Source of the DNA: Cordylochernes scorpioides
Lineage: Eukaryota; Arthropoda; Arachnida; Pseudoscorpiones; Chernetidae
Direction of reading: 5' to 3'
Length of the DNA: 64,000 bases
NCBI GenBank assembly: GCA_030710605.1
Contig: CP092881.1
Span: forward strand, 74,229,106 to 74,293,105
Below the pieces are notes generated by a model. It worked only from the letters and a program-made list of their open reading frames with translations. It made no database searches and was not told the origin of the DNA. Positions 31,560 through 40,930 of the stretch are shown here, in pieces (within the stretch, counting starts at the first letter, position 1; the number at the start of each line of letters is the position of its first letter). The translations under genes and the position numbers were made by a program.

Positions 31560-32700
31560 TTGTTGAATCTTTAGTGTATGTCCTTTGTGTAGACCAGATG
31601 TTGCAAATTTATGGGAAGTTGATTTAGTTCCCTAAGATCAGCGGTCAGTGGGCAGTCAGTTAATAAATGTCTGGGGTTCTGTTCTTCGCCTCCATACGAG
31701 CATCCAGATGATTCAGCTTTGCCAATTTTAAACAGGTATGAGTTGAAGTCGCCATGTTCAGTGAAGAATTGCACATTATAGAAGTTAGGTTTGATATAAT
31801 TAGGAATTTTTGGGCCACTGAAGAAACTTTTGAAATTTTCATTGGTCGCTTCGTAATATTCCTGCTGTTTCTGGTTTATAAAGTTAGAAATTATGATTCT
31901 TTTTGCTGGGACAGCTCGGTTGTAATATATATTTATTTTCAATATATTTAATTCAATGAAGTGAGTGAGCTTTGGTGTTCTAACAATGATATGCGCACAA
32001 TTTGACGATGTCGTATTGTAGGCTTGTATACAAGGTTTGAGAATTTTATACTGTAGCGAGTTTAATTTGTCTTTGGCTTTTTTTTGGATGAATTGGTACC
32101 ATATCGTAGATCCGTATGTTATTGTATTTCTAAATAGTGTTTTGTACAATACAATTCTCCTTTTGCTGTCAAGACCCCAGGCCTTCTTTGTTAGTCCTAA
32201 TAGATATCCACTTGCTCTGGTTGTTTTCGTGATAATATCATCAATGTGCGGCATAAAATCAAGTTTGTTCTTATTTCTGTGGTTTTTGAAGGTTATTCCC
32301 AAATTTTTACCCTATCTTTTACCCTTTGCCCTATATTTTACCTATAATGGTATTGTTATTCAAAGTTATTGTAAACTTTTTATTATTGAACAAAGGCAAT
32401 ACCTTCGTTTTCTCCTTGGATATTCTTAATTTGCTGCTTTTACACCAATTTGTTATTTTTCTCATTATGCTTTCTATTGTATTTTCAAGTTCTATTAGGT
32501 TTTTATTCCAGCATATCACCGTTATATCATCTGCGTATCCGATGATTTCACTATTCGGCTCAGTATATTTGCATAGTAAATCGTTCATGATTATATTCCA
32601 TATTGTAGGGGAAAATCTTTTAAAGAAATCTGTTATGGCTGTTTGCTTTCAGGCTAGAACCTTATTTAGTGGGCATTCTAGCTGATCAATCTTCAGAAAC
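31560..32700 (-). pseudogene. Non-LTR retrotransposon RT, C-terminal part
   Basis: 32331-32588 contains IIGYADDITVIC (YADD catalytic motif) and LRISKEKTKVL. 31571-32302, in another frame, continues with GITFKNHRNK, LYKTLFRNTITYGSTIWY and a terminal Cys/His stretch (CSYGGEEQNPRHLLTDCP). The GLPQG region upstream is degenerate and there is at least one frameshift near 32310. Confidence 0.75.
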
Positions 32701-32710
32701 CATGCATATG

Positions 32711-33022
32711 AGGGGGTCGGGGAAGGATGGTCTAAACCATTGGTTTTCAACCATTACGACCTGGGTTCGATTCCCGCATTGGGCACTTTTTTCTGATTAA
32801 AAAAAAAATGCTCCAATGGCCCCCAATTTTTGCAAAAGTCCAACCCCACCAGCGAGTGCAAGTAACCAAACGAGGCTCTGGCACATTTGTAAATGCAAAG
32901 TCGAACTGCTTTTCACATGTGTAGACATGTGGTGCACTTACAATAAAAGCAGTCGCCTACTTCTACCCACCATGATTATCATGGCCTGTACCACGTGTAC
33001 TAGGGATAAGCAAAAAAAAAAA
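32711..33022 (+). mobile_element. tRNA-derived SINE, best full-length copy (copy B)
   Basis: A-box-like region, GGTCTAAACCATTGG, B box GGGTTCGATTCCC, then the common body and poly(A). Flanks ATGCATAT at the left and ATGCATGT at the right look like a target-site duplication. The head is too degenerate to be a functional tRNA. Confidence 0.87.
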
Positions 33023-33392
33023 TGCATGTATTTTCTCTTTTGTGTGTTAGTTTAAATAGCAAAGGGTTTCAAATTAAAGAGGTTGAACTGTACATTATTT
33101 TTTATTTAAACATAACCTTGATTTTTTAGGGTCTCTGCTCATCCTGCAGACATTCAGCAGATTGGTCATAGCCTCTGCTTATCCTTCCATTCTGACATGT
33201 TTTTACTGTCCCAACACCACTTGATTGTGTGGAGTCTTGGAAGGAATGTTGCTGGTGTTTTTTAAAGGTCCATATCTCTTATATTGATTCTAGTCATTGT
33301 TTTTAGATAACTATCCAATTTTATAGTCTCTGTAATCTTTGATCAACTTCCAGATTTGTGTCTTTTTTTTTTTGCAAAACAAGACGTAATTA

Positions 33393-33606
33393 TCTATAAG
33401 AAAATAAGACCTAATCCATATAAATTAATAGTGTGTGATGTTTCAGTAACAGCGTTGTTACCATTATCAGACAAAAGAATAAATGAGAAAAAATATCGCA
33501 GCAGGTTCTTAAATAGTACTATTATCAAGAACGCTGTGTTTTCCCAACTTCTTTAAATACTTAATACTCTTTAAATCTTATTTTCTTGTAGCTATAATCC
33601 AAATTG
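33393..33606. repeat. Foldback element, longer variant (copy F5)
   Basis: Starts CTATAAGAAAATAAGACC and ends with the complement TCTTATTTTCTTGTAGCTAT. Minus strand 33438-33470 holds CTGATAATGGTAACAACGCT and GAAACATCACAC. Matches F3, which lacks the right half. Confidence 0.65.
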
Positions 33607-35020
33607 TGTGCATGATCATGACATAATTAAAAATAATTATCTACAATTAATATTATGCCATTTTAAATTGTGAAAACCACTCAAAACTAGTTGTTCACTT
33701 AATGGTGTCATTGGGGAATGTTTGATTAAAATATCTAAAGTTTTGGTAGCGGAATTTTGAAATTTGACAAGGAATTTAATGCAAAGTCATTGTCTCAATT
33801 TCAGATTCAATATTACTGTAGCACTAGTAGAAGCTTTTTTTAAAAACAAATTAGGCATGTTGCATCTCGAGAATGATACCATTTGTATAGGCTTCATTCT
33901 ATATAAGTCAGAAGAGATCAGAAAAATCCTCCATAAATCTCTTGACTTCAGTTTGGGTACTTAATAGACACATTTTGTAGATTTATCACTAGGAAAATAG
34001 AATATATATATTTTATTATTTTTATTATATTTTTCACACACATATATAGTTTTATAATTATAAATCATCTATATATACATAAACAAGGAATAGAAATAAA
34101 ATTTCAAGTTCGTTAATTTTTGACTAGTGTTATAGTTTACCTAAATATTTAATATTCGACATTCTTGTTCGATTTTAACAATTTATTAAAGTGATTTTTT
34201 TTTTTTCGAAATTCGTTGTGTTTACAAAACATTCCTTGTGTCTGCAATTAAAATATTTAATTTAATCATATTGCAAATCAATAAATGTAATTGGTTTCTA
34301 TTAATTTATTATAAAGCCGCAAAAATCCTTTAAAGGCAATTAACATATAAAAAATATTACAATTGGAACTTACCAGGAGAACTTCAAACTTTCAAAACAA
34401 AAGCTAATAAGAAGCTACAAACGCGCAACAGACTGGTCAGGCTGCTACACATTCCTGGGGTGGGAGAGGGGGGTGGGGGGGATTTCAGATTAAAAAGATT
34501 GGAAGAGGTGTGGCATTAGGGGCAGGAGCTAATTCTAGACTGTTAAAAATAAATAAATATCGATATGATTTATTCAAAATGTATTTATTAATTCTAATCA
34601 AATATCATTATTATTATTATTATTGTTATTATTATTATTGCAAAGTCACAATTTTCCTCAAATTTTAGGTGCAACTTTTTAAAATTTAAATTGAAACTTA
34701 ATTTTTAAATAAATATTTTATTTTATAGATTAAACTTCTCTAATTTGTGTATAGAAATTCTATTTACATTTTTTTCACATGTTACTATATCTTTTATTCA
34801 ATCCAATATATGTCATTTTATTATTTAATGTTACTATATATTAAAAGCTAGGCGGATGCCTGTTTTACTTAGAGGATCTCCAACATCACACAGTCTTAAT
34901 AAAATACCTAGACTTATTAAAAAGTTATCTCAATAATAATTTTATTATTATTAAACTCATCATTATTTTTTGAATCTATATCTATCTATATATATACAAA
35001 ATATATCTATCTATATATAT
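33607..35020. other. AT-rich spacer with microsatellites
   Basis: An ATT run near 34610, a G-rich tract near 34460-34480 and (TA)/(TCTA) microsatellite at 34975-35028. No coding sequence supported. Confidence 0.5.
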
Positions 35021-35222
35021 ATATATAGATGAATGTCTGTGTGTGTGTGTACTCTATAGATTCAAAAACCGTACATCCAATCGCCCTGAAATTTTGGGAT
35101 ATTATTAGGTATATCCCCCAAAAAGGTTTTCGAAAAATAATTTCTTGAATATCTTTAATATCTTATGAAAAACGTATCATTAAATGGAAGATAGGTATCT
35201 TTTATTTGTAAACGTTACGAGC

Positions 35223-35246
35223 TTTCGGGCAAACGCCCTTCTACAG
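35223..35246 (-). ncRNA. Hammerhead-core-like motif at left outer end of palindrome
   Basis: Reads CTGTAGAA, stem GGGC, loop GTTT, stem GCCC, GAAA on the minus strand. It differs from the hammerhead consensus CUGANGA by one base and has one extra base before the stem. Known Penelope-like elements carry hammerhead motifs in their terminal repeats. Catalysis is not established. Confidence 0.45.
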
Positions 35247-35420
35247 GTTTGACAGAAAATTAAGGCGAGAGACCGACCTATATACAAGGGATGATTTACA
35301 TAATAAACAATTTTTATAACTTAGCAGTAAGAATTTTTAATTTTTAATAAGTAACTATTGTATTGATATGGTAATAAGATGTTGTATACTAGATTTTTAA
35401 CTATGTAAAAAAGGAATAGA

Positions 35421-36608
35421 TTAACTTGAAACAAAGATATCATAAATTTCAGGAATTTCTATTTTTCTATTTATGCTTTTAAGTTTGGTGGATACTATGG
35501 ATTCTAACATTAATCTTTGGTGTAGGTTGGGTATGTTACGGTAATGGATAGTGGGGTGGGTGGTATTAAAAGAGTGGCCAGTGGATGCAACATGCTGATA
35601 GATGAGGGAACGTGGGTCGTTGTTATTAATGTTGCGGGTGTGTTCTGACATTCTAATGGCGACGGTTCTACCTGTCTCACCCACATAAGTGGCGGAACAA
35701 TGTTCGCATGAGACAGAGTAGACCGCCCCAGAAGAATCCAGAGGACTGAGTTGGGTACCAGTTTTTGTAATGGGGTGTCGGAGAAGTGAGTGGATACTGG
35801 GGGTATTAATGAAAAAGGTGCGAATGCCAAATGGCCTGATGAGACGGGAGATACTAACTGTTAAAGGAGAATAGGGCAACATGCAGGTAGTCCTGAAGAC
35901 TGGGGGAGGATTGGAGGGGGCGGGAGAATAGGTATGTTTATTAATGAATGTTAGTGGATAGGAGGCGGCGGTGAGATGGGAGATGATACGGGCTTTTTCT
36001 GTGGTTTTAAAGATGGGTAGAGAGCAGTGTGTGTGAAGGCGCCTGGTGAGTGTTTTAACGATGTTAATTTTGTGTACTATGGGGCAGAAGGAGTAGAAAT
36101 GGGTGTAGGTGGGGGTACTGCTATTCTTATAGTATACTGTGGTGTGGAATGATGCCGGGGTACGTATGATTAAGATGTCTAGGAAGGGAATGATGTGTCC
36201 CTGTTCTTTTTCCATGGTGAACGAGAGGTTAGGGTTGTAACTGTTGAGGGTGGACAGGATGGTTTCTTCAAGGTCGGTTTTACATATGCAAAGGATATCA
36301 TCGACATATCGTCGCCAGAAAAGAATGTCATCACAATGGAGGTTGCAGACCCATTTATCTATTCTGGTCATAACCAGCTCAGCAGCTATGGAGGAGAGGG
36401 GGCTTCCCATAGGCGATCCCCTTATCTGTTTGAAATGGATATGGTCGAAGGTAAAGGTGCTCATGTTTAAGCATATCTGTGAGAGGGATGTGATAGAGTT
36501 GGTCTTGACGGGATCTGTGTTGATGGAAACCAAAAATTGGTTGAGGCTGTCAATTATCAGGTGATGGGGGAGACTGAGGTATAGGGATGAAACGTCAAAT
36601 GAACACAT
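35421..36608 (-). CDS. Penelope-like ORF, RT palm plus GIY-YIG endonuclease (left arm)
   Basis: 395 codons. RT motif A FDVSSLY, motif B RGSPMGSPLSS, catalytic YVDD (FWRRYVDDILCI), motif FLDILI. Near residue 310 a GIY-YIG nuclease begins (VYSVSCEHCSATYVGETGR, then RMSEH), the domain that distinguishes Penelope-like elements from other retroelements. It ends with TAA about 260 bp before the arm terminus. Confidence 0.88.
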   Translation of the reverse strand: MCSFDVSSLYLSLPHHLIIDSLNQFLVSINTDPVKTNSITSLSQICLNMSTFTFDHIHFKQIRGSPMGSPLSSIAAELVMTRIDKWVCNLHCDDILFWRRYVDDILCICKTDLEETILSTLNSYNPNLSFTMEKEQGHIIPFLDILIIRTPASFHTTVYYKNSSTPTYTHFYSFCPIVHKINIVKTLTRRLHTHCSLPIFKTTEKARIISHLTAASYPLTFINKHTYSPAPSNPPPVFRTTCMLPYSPLTVSISRLIRPFGIRTFFINTPSIHSLLRHPITKTGTQLSPLDSSGAVYSVSCEHCSATYVGETGRTVAIRMSEHTRNINNNDPRSLIYQHVASTGHSFNTTHPTIHYRNIPNLHQRLMLESIVSTKLKSINRKIEIPEIYDIFVSS

Positions 36609-37762
36609 GGTGAAGTTTTGGGGGGGTGTAGGCCGGTTATTTCTTGAATGAGTGTGGGGGTGCTGGAAACTGTGAGATTACTTCTATTGTTGTTTAAAAG
36701 AGGTGAGAGATAATTTGAGAGGTACTTAGCTAGGGGGTAGGCGGGAGAGAGGTGATACGCAATGATAGGGCGCAGAGGGACAGAAGGTTTGTGGACCTTG
36801 GGAAGGCCGTAGATGTAGGTACCATTGGGGAGATTAGTGGTAAAGGATTTGTGTTCCTCCGTTGAGATGAGACTGGTTCTTTTCATTCGGTTGAGAGAGG
36901 ACTTGAAGGTTTTTAGTGCTATTGTGCTCTCTTGTGCGGAAATTTGAGAAAAAGTGGCTGTGTCCTGCAATATTTCCAAGATTTTGGCGTGGTACGAAGA
37001 TCGGTCTAGGATTACGGTGTCAGTGCCCTTATCTGATCTGCTGATGACAATTGAACGTTGTTTCATTAGTCTGCGGAGGGCCTTGGATTCAGTTTGGGAA
37101 TTTGGGGGTGGGGGGAGAGGTCTCTGGAGTACCCGGGATACATGGTTTCTGATGGCGCATCTGTCTTGATGGTTATGATTCTTAACGGAGGCCTCTATTC
37201 CACTGATGATCCTGGGTATATCGGGTTTGGCGGGAAGTCGATATTTGAGGCCTTTAGAGAGGAGACTGTTTTCAGCAGGGGTGAGGGTTACGCTAGACAG
37301 ATTGATGATGTTGTTTGAAGCCTCGGGGTTGGCATACTTGTGATCGAGTGGGAAGGAGTATTTTTGGGACCAGAACGCTAGCTTTTTATCGTGTCTAAGC
37401 TGTATACTTCGGTCTTGTACCTTAATATCTGAGGTGGTTCTTTCTATGAGAGCTGTGAGATCAGATTCATGAACGTTTTGGGAGGTTAGGCATATCAGCC
37501 CTTTGATTGATTTGGTGAGGAATCTAATTTGGGAAAGGCAACCTTTAGTTCTTGCCCGTAAGAGTTGCCATTGGATTCTTCTTATAAGTTCTGCTGAGAA
37601 GGGGTTTCCAACAGGATCCTTTACACGGAGGGATGGAGGGATAAACACTAGCCGTTCACATAGCTGGTTGAACTTTAAATGGCAACGCCATTTGGCGAGT
37701 TGAAGAGATTTCTTGTGGATGAGGAACTTGTATCTGTCTATTTCGCCTCTAGGAAGAGCCAT
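36557..37762 (-). CDS. Penelope-like ORF, N-terminal part (left arm)
   Basis: 401 codons from ATG. Contains the DKG motif typical of Penelope-like proteins (SRSDKGTDTVILDR) and the first RT blocks (YGLPKVHKP, VPLRPIIAY). The frame ends 52 bases after the next ORF begins, at the point where RT motif A continues in another frame. The break coincides with a run of seven C/G (about 36620). Protein identical to the right arm over this span. Confidence 0.82.
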   Translation of the reverse strand: MALPRGEIDRYKFLIHKKSLQLAKWRCHLKFNQLCERLVFIPPSLRVKDPVGNPFSAELIRRIQWQLLRARTKGCLSQIRFLTKSIKGLICLTSQNVHESDLTALIERTTSDIKVQDRSIQLRHDKKLAFWSQKYSFPLDHKYANPEASNNIINLSSVTLTPAENSLLSKGLKYRLPAKPDIPRIISGIEASVKNHNHQDRCAIRNHVSRVLQRPLPPPPNSQTESKALRRLMKQRSIVISRSDKGTDTVILDRSSYHAKILEILQDTATFSQISAQESTIALKTFKSSLNRMKRTSLISTEEHKSFTTNLPNGTYIYGLPKVHKPSVPLRPIIAYHLSPAYPLAKYLSNYLSPLLNNNRSNLTVSSTPTLIQEITGLHPPKTSPCVHLTFHPYTSVSPIT

Positions 37763-37795
37763 AATAAATACGAAGAATTAAACGAAGTATTTATT

Positions 37796-39001
37796 ATGGC
37801 TCTTCCTAGAGGCGAAATCGACAGATACAAGTTCCTCATCCACAAGAAATCTCTTCAACTCGCCAAATGGCGTTGCCATTTAAAGTTCAACCAGCTATGT
37901 GAACGGCTAGTGTTTATCCCTCCATCCCTCCGTGTAAAGGATCCTGTTGGAAACCCCTTCTCAGCAGAACTTATAAGAAGAATCCAATGGCAACTCTTAC
38001 GGGCAAGAACTAAAGGTTGCCTTTCCCAAATTAGATTCCTCACCAAATCAATCAAAGGGCTGATATGCCTAACCTCCCAAAACGTTCATGAATCTGATCT
38101 CACAGCTCTCATAGAAAGAACCACCTCAGATATTAAGGTACAAGACCGAAGTATACAGCTTAGACACGATAAAAAGCTAGCGTTCTGGTCCCAAAAATAC
38201 TCCTTCCCACTCGATCACAAGTATGCCAACCCCGAGGCTTCAAACAACATCATCAATCTGTCTAGCGTAACCCTCACCCCTGCTGAAAACAGTCTCCTCT
38301 CTAAAGGCCTCAAATATCGACTTCCCGCCAAACCCGATATACCCAGGATCATCAGTGGAATAGAGGCCTCCGTTAAGAATCATAACCATCAAGACAGATG
38401 CGCCATCAGAAACCATGTATCCCGGGTACTCCAGAGACCTCTCCCCCCACCCCCAAATTCCCAAACTGAATCCAAGGCCCTCCGCAGACTAATGAAACAA
38501 CGTTCAATTGTCATCAGCAGATCAGATAAGGGCACTGACACCGTAATCCTAGACCGATCTTCGTACCACGCCAAAATCTTGGAAATATTGCAGGACACAG
38601 CCACTTTTTCTCAAATTTCCGCACAAGAGAGCACAATAGCACTAAAAACCTTCAAGTCCTCTCTCAACCGAATGAAAAGAACCAGTCTCATCTCAACGGA
38701 GGAACACAAATCCTTTACCACTAATCTCCCCAATGGTACCTACATCTACGGCCTTCCCAAGGTCCACAAACCTTCTGTCCCTCTGCGCCCTATCATTGCG
38801 TATCACCTCTCTCCCGCCTACCCCCTAGCTAAGTACCTCTCAAATTATCTCTCACCTCTTTTAAACAACAATAGAAGTAATCTCACAGTTTCCAGCACCC
38901 CCACACTCATTCAAGAAATAACCGGCCTACACCCCCCCAAAACTTCACCATGTGTTCATTTGACGTTTCATCCCTATACCTCAGTCTCCCCCATCACCTG
39001 A
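37796..39001 (+). CDS. Penelope-like ORF, N-terminal part (right arm)
   Basis: Mirror copy of 36557-37762 with the same protein from ATG 37796. The frame is also open upstream through the spacer to 37679, but that extension reads the opposite arm antisense and is not likely native. Same frame break at a seven-C run near 38932. Confidence 0.82.
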   Translation: MALPRGEIDRYKFLIHKKSLQLAKWRCHLKFNQLCERLVFIPPSLRVKDPVGNPFSAELIRRIQWQLLRARTKGCLSQIRFLTKSIKGLICLTSQNVHESDLTALIERTTSDIKVQDRSIQLRHDKKLAFWSQKYSFPLDHKYANPEASNNIINLSSVTLTPAENSLLSKGLKYRLPAKPDIPRIISGIEASVKNHNHQDRCAIRNHVSRVLQRPLPPPPNSQTESKALRRLMKQRSIVISRSDKGTDTVILDRSSYHAKILEILQDTATFSQISAQESTIALKTFKSSLNRMKRTSLISTEEHKSFTTNLPNGTYIYGLPKVHKPSVPLRPIIAYHLSPAYPLAKYLSNYLSPLLNNNRSNLTVSSTPTLIQEITGLHPPKTSPCVHLTFHPYTSVSPIT

Positions 39002-40137
39002 TAATTGACAGCCTCAACCAATTTTTGGTTTCCATCAACACAGATCCCGTCAAGACCAACTCTATCACATCCCTCTCACAGATATGCTTAAACATGAGCA
39101 CCTTTACCTTCGACCATATCCATTTCAAACAGATAAGGGGATCGCCTATGGGAAGCCCCCTCTCCTCCATAGCTGCTGAGCTGGTTATGACCAGAATAGA
39201 TAAATGGGTCTGCAACCTCCATTGTGATGACATTCTTTTCTGGCGACGATATGTCGATGATATCCTTTGCATATGTAAAACCGACCTTGAAGAAACCATC
39301 CTGTCCACCCTCAACAGTTACAACCCTAACCTCTCGTTCACCATGGAAAAAGAACAGGGACACATCATTCCCTTCCTAGACATCTTAATCATACGTACCC
39401 CGGCATCATTCCACACCACAGTATACTATAAGAATAGCAGTACCCCCACCTACACCCATTTCTACTCCTTCTGCCCCATAGTACACAAAATTAACATCGT
39501 TAAAACACTCACCAGGCGCCTTCACACACACTGCTCTCTACCCATCTTTAAAACCACAGAAAAAGCCCGTATCATCTCCCATCTCACCGCCGCCTCCTAT
39601 CCACTAACATTCATTAATAAACATACCTATTCTCCCGCCCCCTCCAATCCTCCCCCAGTCTTCAGGACTACCTGCATGTTGCCCTATTCTCCTTTAACAG
39701 TTAGTATCTCCCGTCTCATCAGGCCATTTGGCATTCGCACCTTTTTCATTAATACCCCCAGTATCCACTCACTTCTCCGACACCCCATTACAAAAACTGG
39801 TACCCAACTCAGTCCTCTGGATTCTTCTGGGGCGGTCTACTCTGTCTCATGCGAACATTGTTCCGCCACTTATGTGGGTGAGACAGGTAGAACCGTCGCC
39901 ATTAGAATGTCAGAACACACCCGCAACATTAATAACAACGACCCACGTTCCCTCATCTATCAGCATGTTGCATCCACTGGCCACTCTTTTAATACCACCC
40001 ACCCCACTATCCATTACCGTAACATACCCAACCTACACCAAAGATTAATGTTAGAATCCATAGTATCCACCAAACTTAAAAGCATAAATAGAAAAATAGA
40101 AATTCCTGAAATTTATGATATCTTTGTTTCAAGTTAA
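38950..40137 (+). CDS. Penelope-like ORF, RT palm plus GIY-YIG endonuclease (right arm)
   Basis: Mirror copy of 35421-36608, identical protein: FDVSSLY, YVDD, GIY-YIG with YVGETGR. The ATG at 38950 is internal to the RT domain, so the real start lies in the preceding frame; this is one gene broken by a frameshift, not two genes. Confidence 0.88.
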   Translation: MCSFDVSSLYLSLPHHLIIDSLNQFLVSINTDPVKTNSITSLSQICLNMSTFTFDHIHFKQIRGSPMGSPLSSIAAELVMTRIDKWVCNLHCDDILFWRRYVDDILCICKTDLEETILSTLNSYNPNLSFTMEKEQGHIIPFLDILIIRTPASFHTTVYYKNSSTPTYTHFYSFCPIVHKINIVKTLTRRLHTHCSLPIFKTTEKARIISHLTAASYPLTFINKHTYSPAPSNPPPVFRTTCMLPYSPLTVSISRLIRPFGIRTFFINTPSIHSLLRHPITKTGTQLSPLDSSGAVYSVSCEHCSATYVGETGRTVAIRMSEHTRNINNNDPRSLIYQHVASTGHSFNTTHPTIHYRNIPNLHQRLMLESIVSTKLKSINRKIEIPEIYDIFVSS

Positions 40138-40311
40138 TCTATTCCTTTTTTACATAGTTAAAAATCTAGTATACAACATCTTATTACCATATCAATACAA
40201 TAGTTACTTATTAAAAATTAAAAATTCTTACTGCTAAGTTATAAAAATTGTTTATTATGTAAATCATCCCTTGTATATAGGTCGGTCTCTCGCCTTAATT
40301 TTCTGTCAAAC

Positions 40312-40335
40312 CTGTAGAAGGGCGTTTGCCCGAAA
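40312..40335 (+). ncRNA. Hammerhead-core-like motif at right outer end of palindrome
   Basis: Mirror of 35223-35246: CTGTAGAA 40312-40319, GGGC 40320-40323, GTTT loop, GCCC 40328-40331, GAAA 40332-40335. It lies about 60 bp inside the element end. Confidence 0.45.
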
Positions 40336-40930
40336 GCTCGTAACGTTTACAAATAAAAGATACCTATCTTCCATTTAATGATACGTTTTTCATAAGCTGT
40401 ACACTGGAAGAGTTTTAAGTTTTTACTATTAATCTTTAATATCCTTAGAGTAATTTACAGATTTGTAGCTTTAACTCGCAAGCAGCGCCACCTTGCGACG
40501 GAGATAGGCTTAGGTCTGCCCCACCCCCTGTCGAGACCAATCAGAGGGATCAAGAGGTCTTGGCGCGCGGAGTAGACAAGAAAAAGCCTCGCGGGTGACC
40601 TCCGGGAACTTCGTCCATCTTCCATAAACGACCATGATTTTATACAACTTATCGAGTATTTTTCAAGGGACCGGAAAAAATGTTCACTAGATAAAACGAT
40701 GATTTTGTAATGTAGAAAATTAGGAAAGACAAAATTCAGGATGACACGGCACACAGGGGACCGGGGAAAAAATGTTCACTTTATCGAGAGATTCAAATTT
40801 ACGAGTTTCAAATTATCAAAATATATCTTTTTTGTTTTATAAGTTTATAGAGAATTGTTTTAACAAATGTTCGTTAGACAAACCTTTACTCGGGTAAAAC
40901 CTAGGGCGAAGCCGGGTACATCCGCTAGTA

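Larger units (their letters stand above)
35162..40396. mobile_element. Head-to-head pair of Penelope-like elements forming a 5.2-kb palindrome
   Basis: Arms 35162-37771 and 37787-40396 are 2610 bp each, separated by a 15-bp spacer. Mirror coordinates sum to 75558 at both ends, at the start codons and at both ORF ends, so there is no net indel. One mismatch is seen (37739/37819, synonymous). The 11-bp duplication ATCTTTAATAT flanks the insertion (35151-35161 and 40432-40442), with 35 extra bases between the right arm and its copy. Each arm encodes a Penelope-type RT and GIY-YIG endonuclease in two overlapping frames. Confidence 0.88.
35022..40930 (+). mobile_element. Helitron-like copy 1, split by the Penelope-like palindrome
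   Basis: 5' part 35022-35161 (GATGAATGTCTGTGTG, CATCCAATCGCCCTGAAA) and 3' part 40432-40930, ending GGGCGAAGCCGGGTACATCC then GCTAGTA, a hairpin plus CTAG terminus. Copies 2 and 3 show the uninterrupted sequence. No Rep/helicase gene, so non-autonomous. Confidence 0.65.

Noticed and set aside
32711-32790. Functional tRNA gene at the SINE head
   Set aside because: A and B boxes are present, but no complete cloverleaf can be drawn and the sequence runs into the SINE body.
32816-33055. Protein-coding ORF with a conserved Cys pattern recurring in several places (5.8, 12.4, 32.8 kb)
   Set aside because: The similarity is at DNA level because these are SINE copies; the frame is not maintained in all copies.
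35223-35246. Claiming an active hammerhead ribozyme
   Set aside because: The core deviates from consensus (one substitution, one extra base) and I could not identify convincing stems I and III with a cleavage site.
37679-37795. N-terminal extension of the right-arm Penelope-like ORF through the spacer
   Set aside because: The extension reads the left arm antisense across the palindrome centre and has no counterpart on the other side.
36195-39363. Antisense ORFs in the Penelope-like arms (91-106 codons)
   Set aside because: Shadows of the RT/GIY-YIG frames, duplicated only because the arms are inverted copies.
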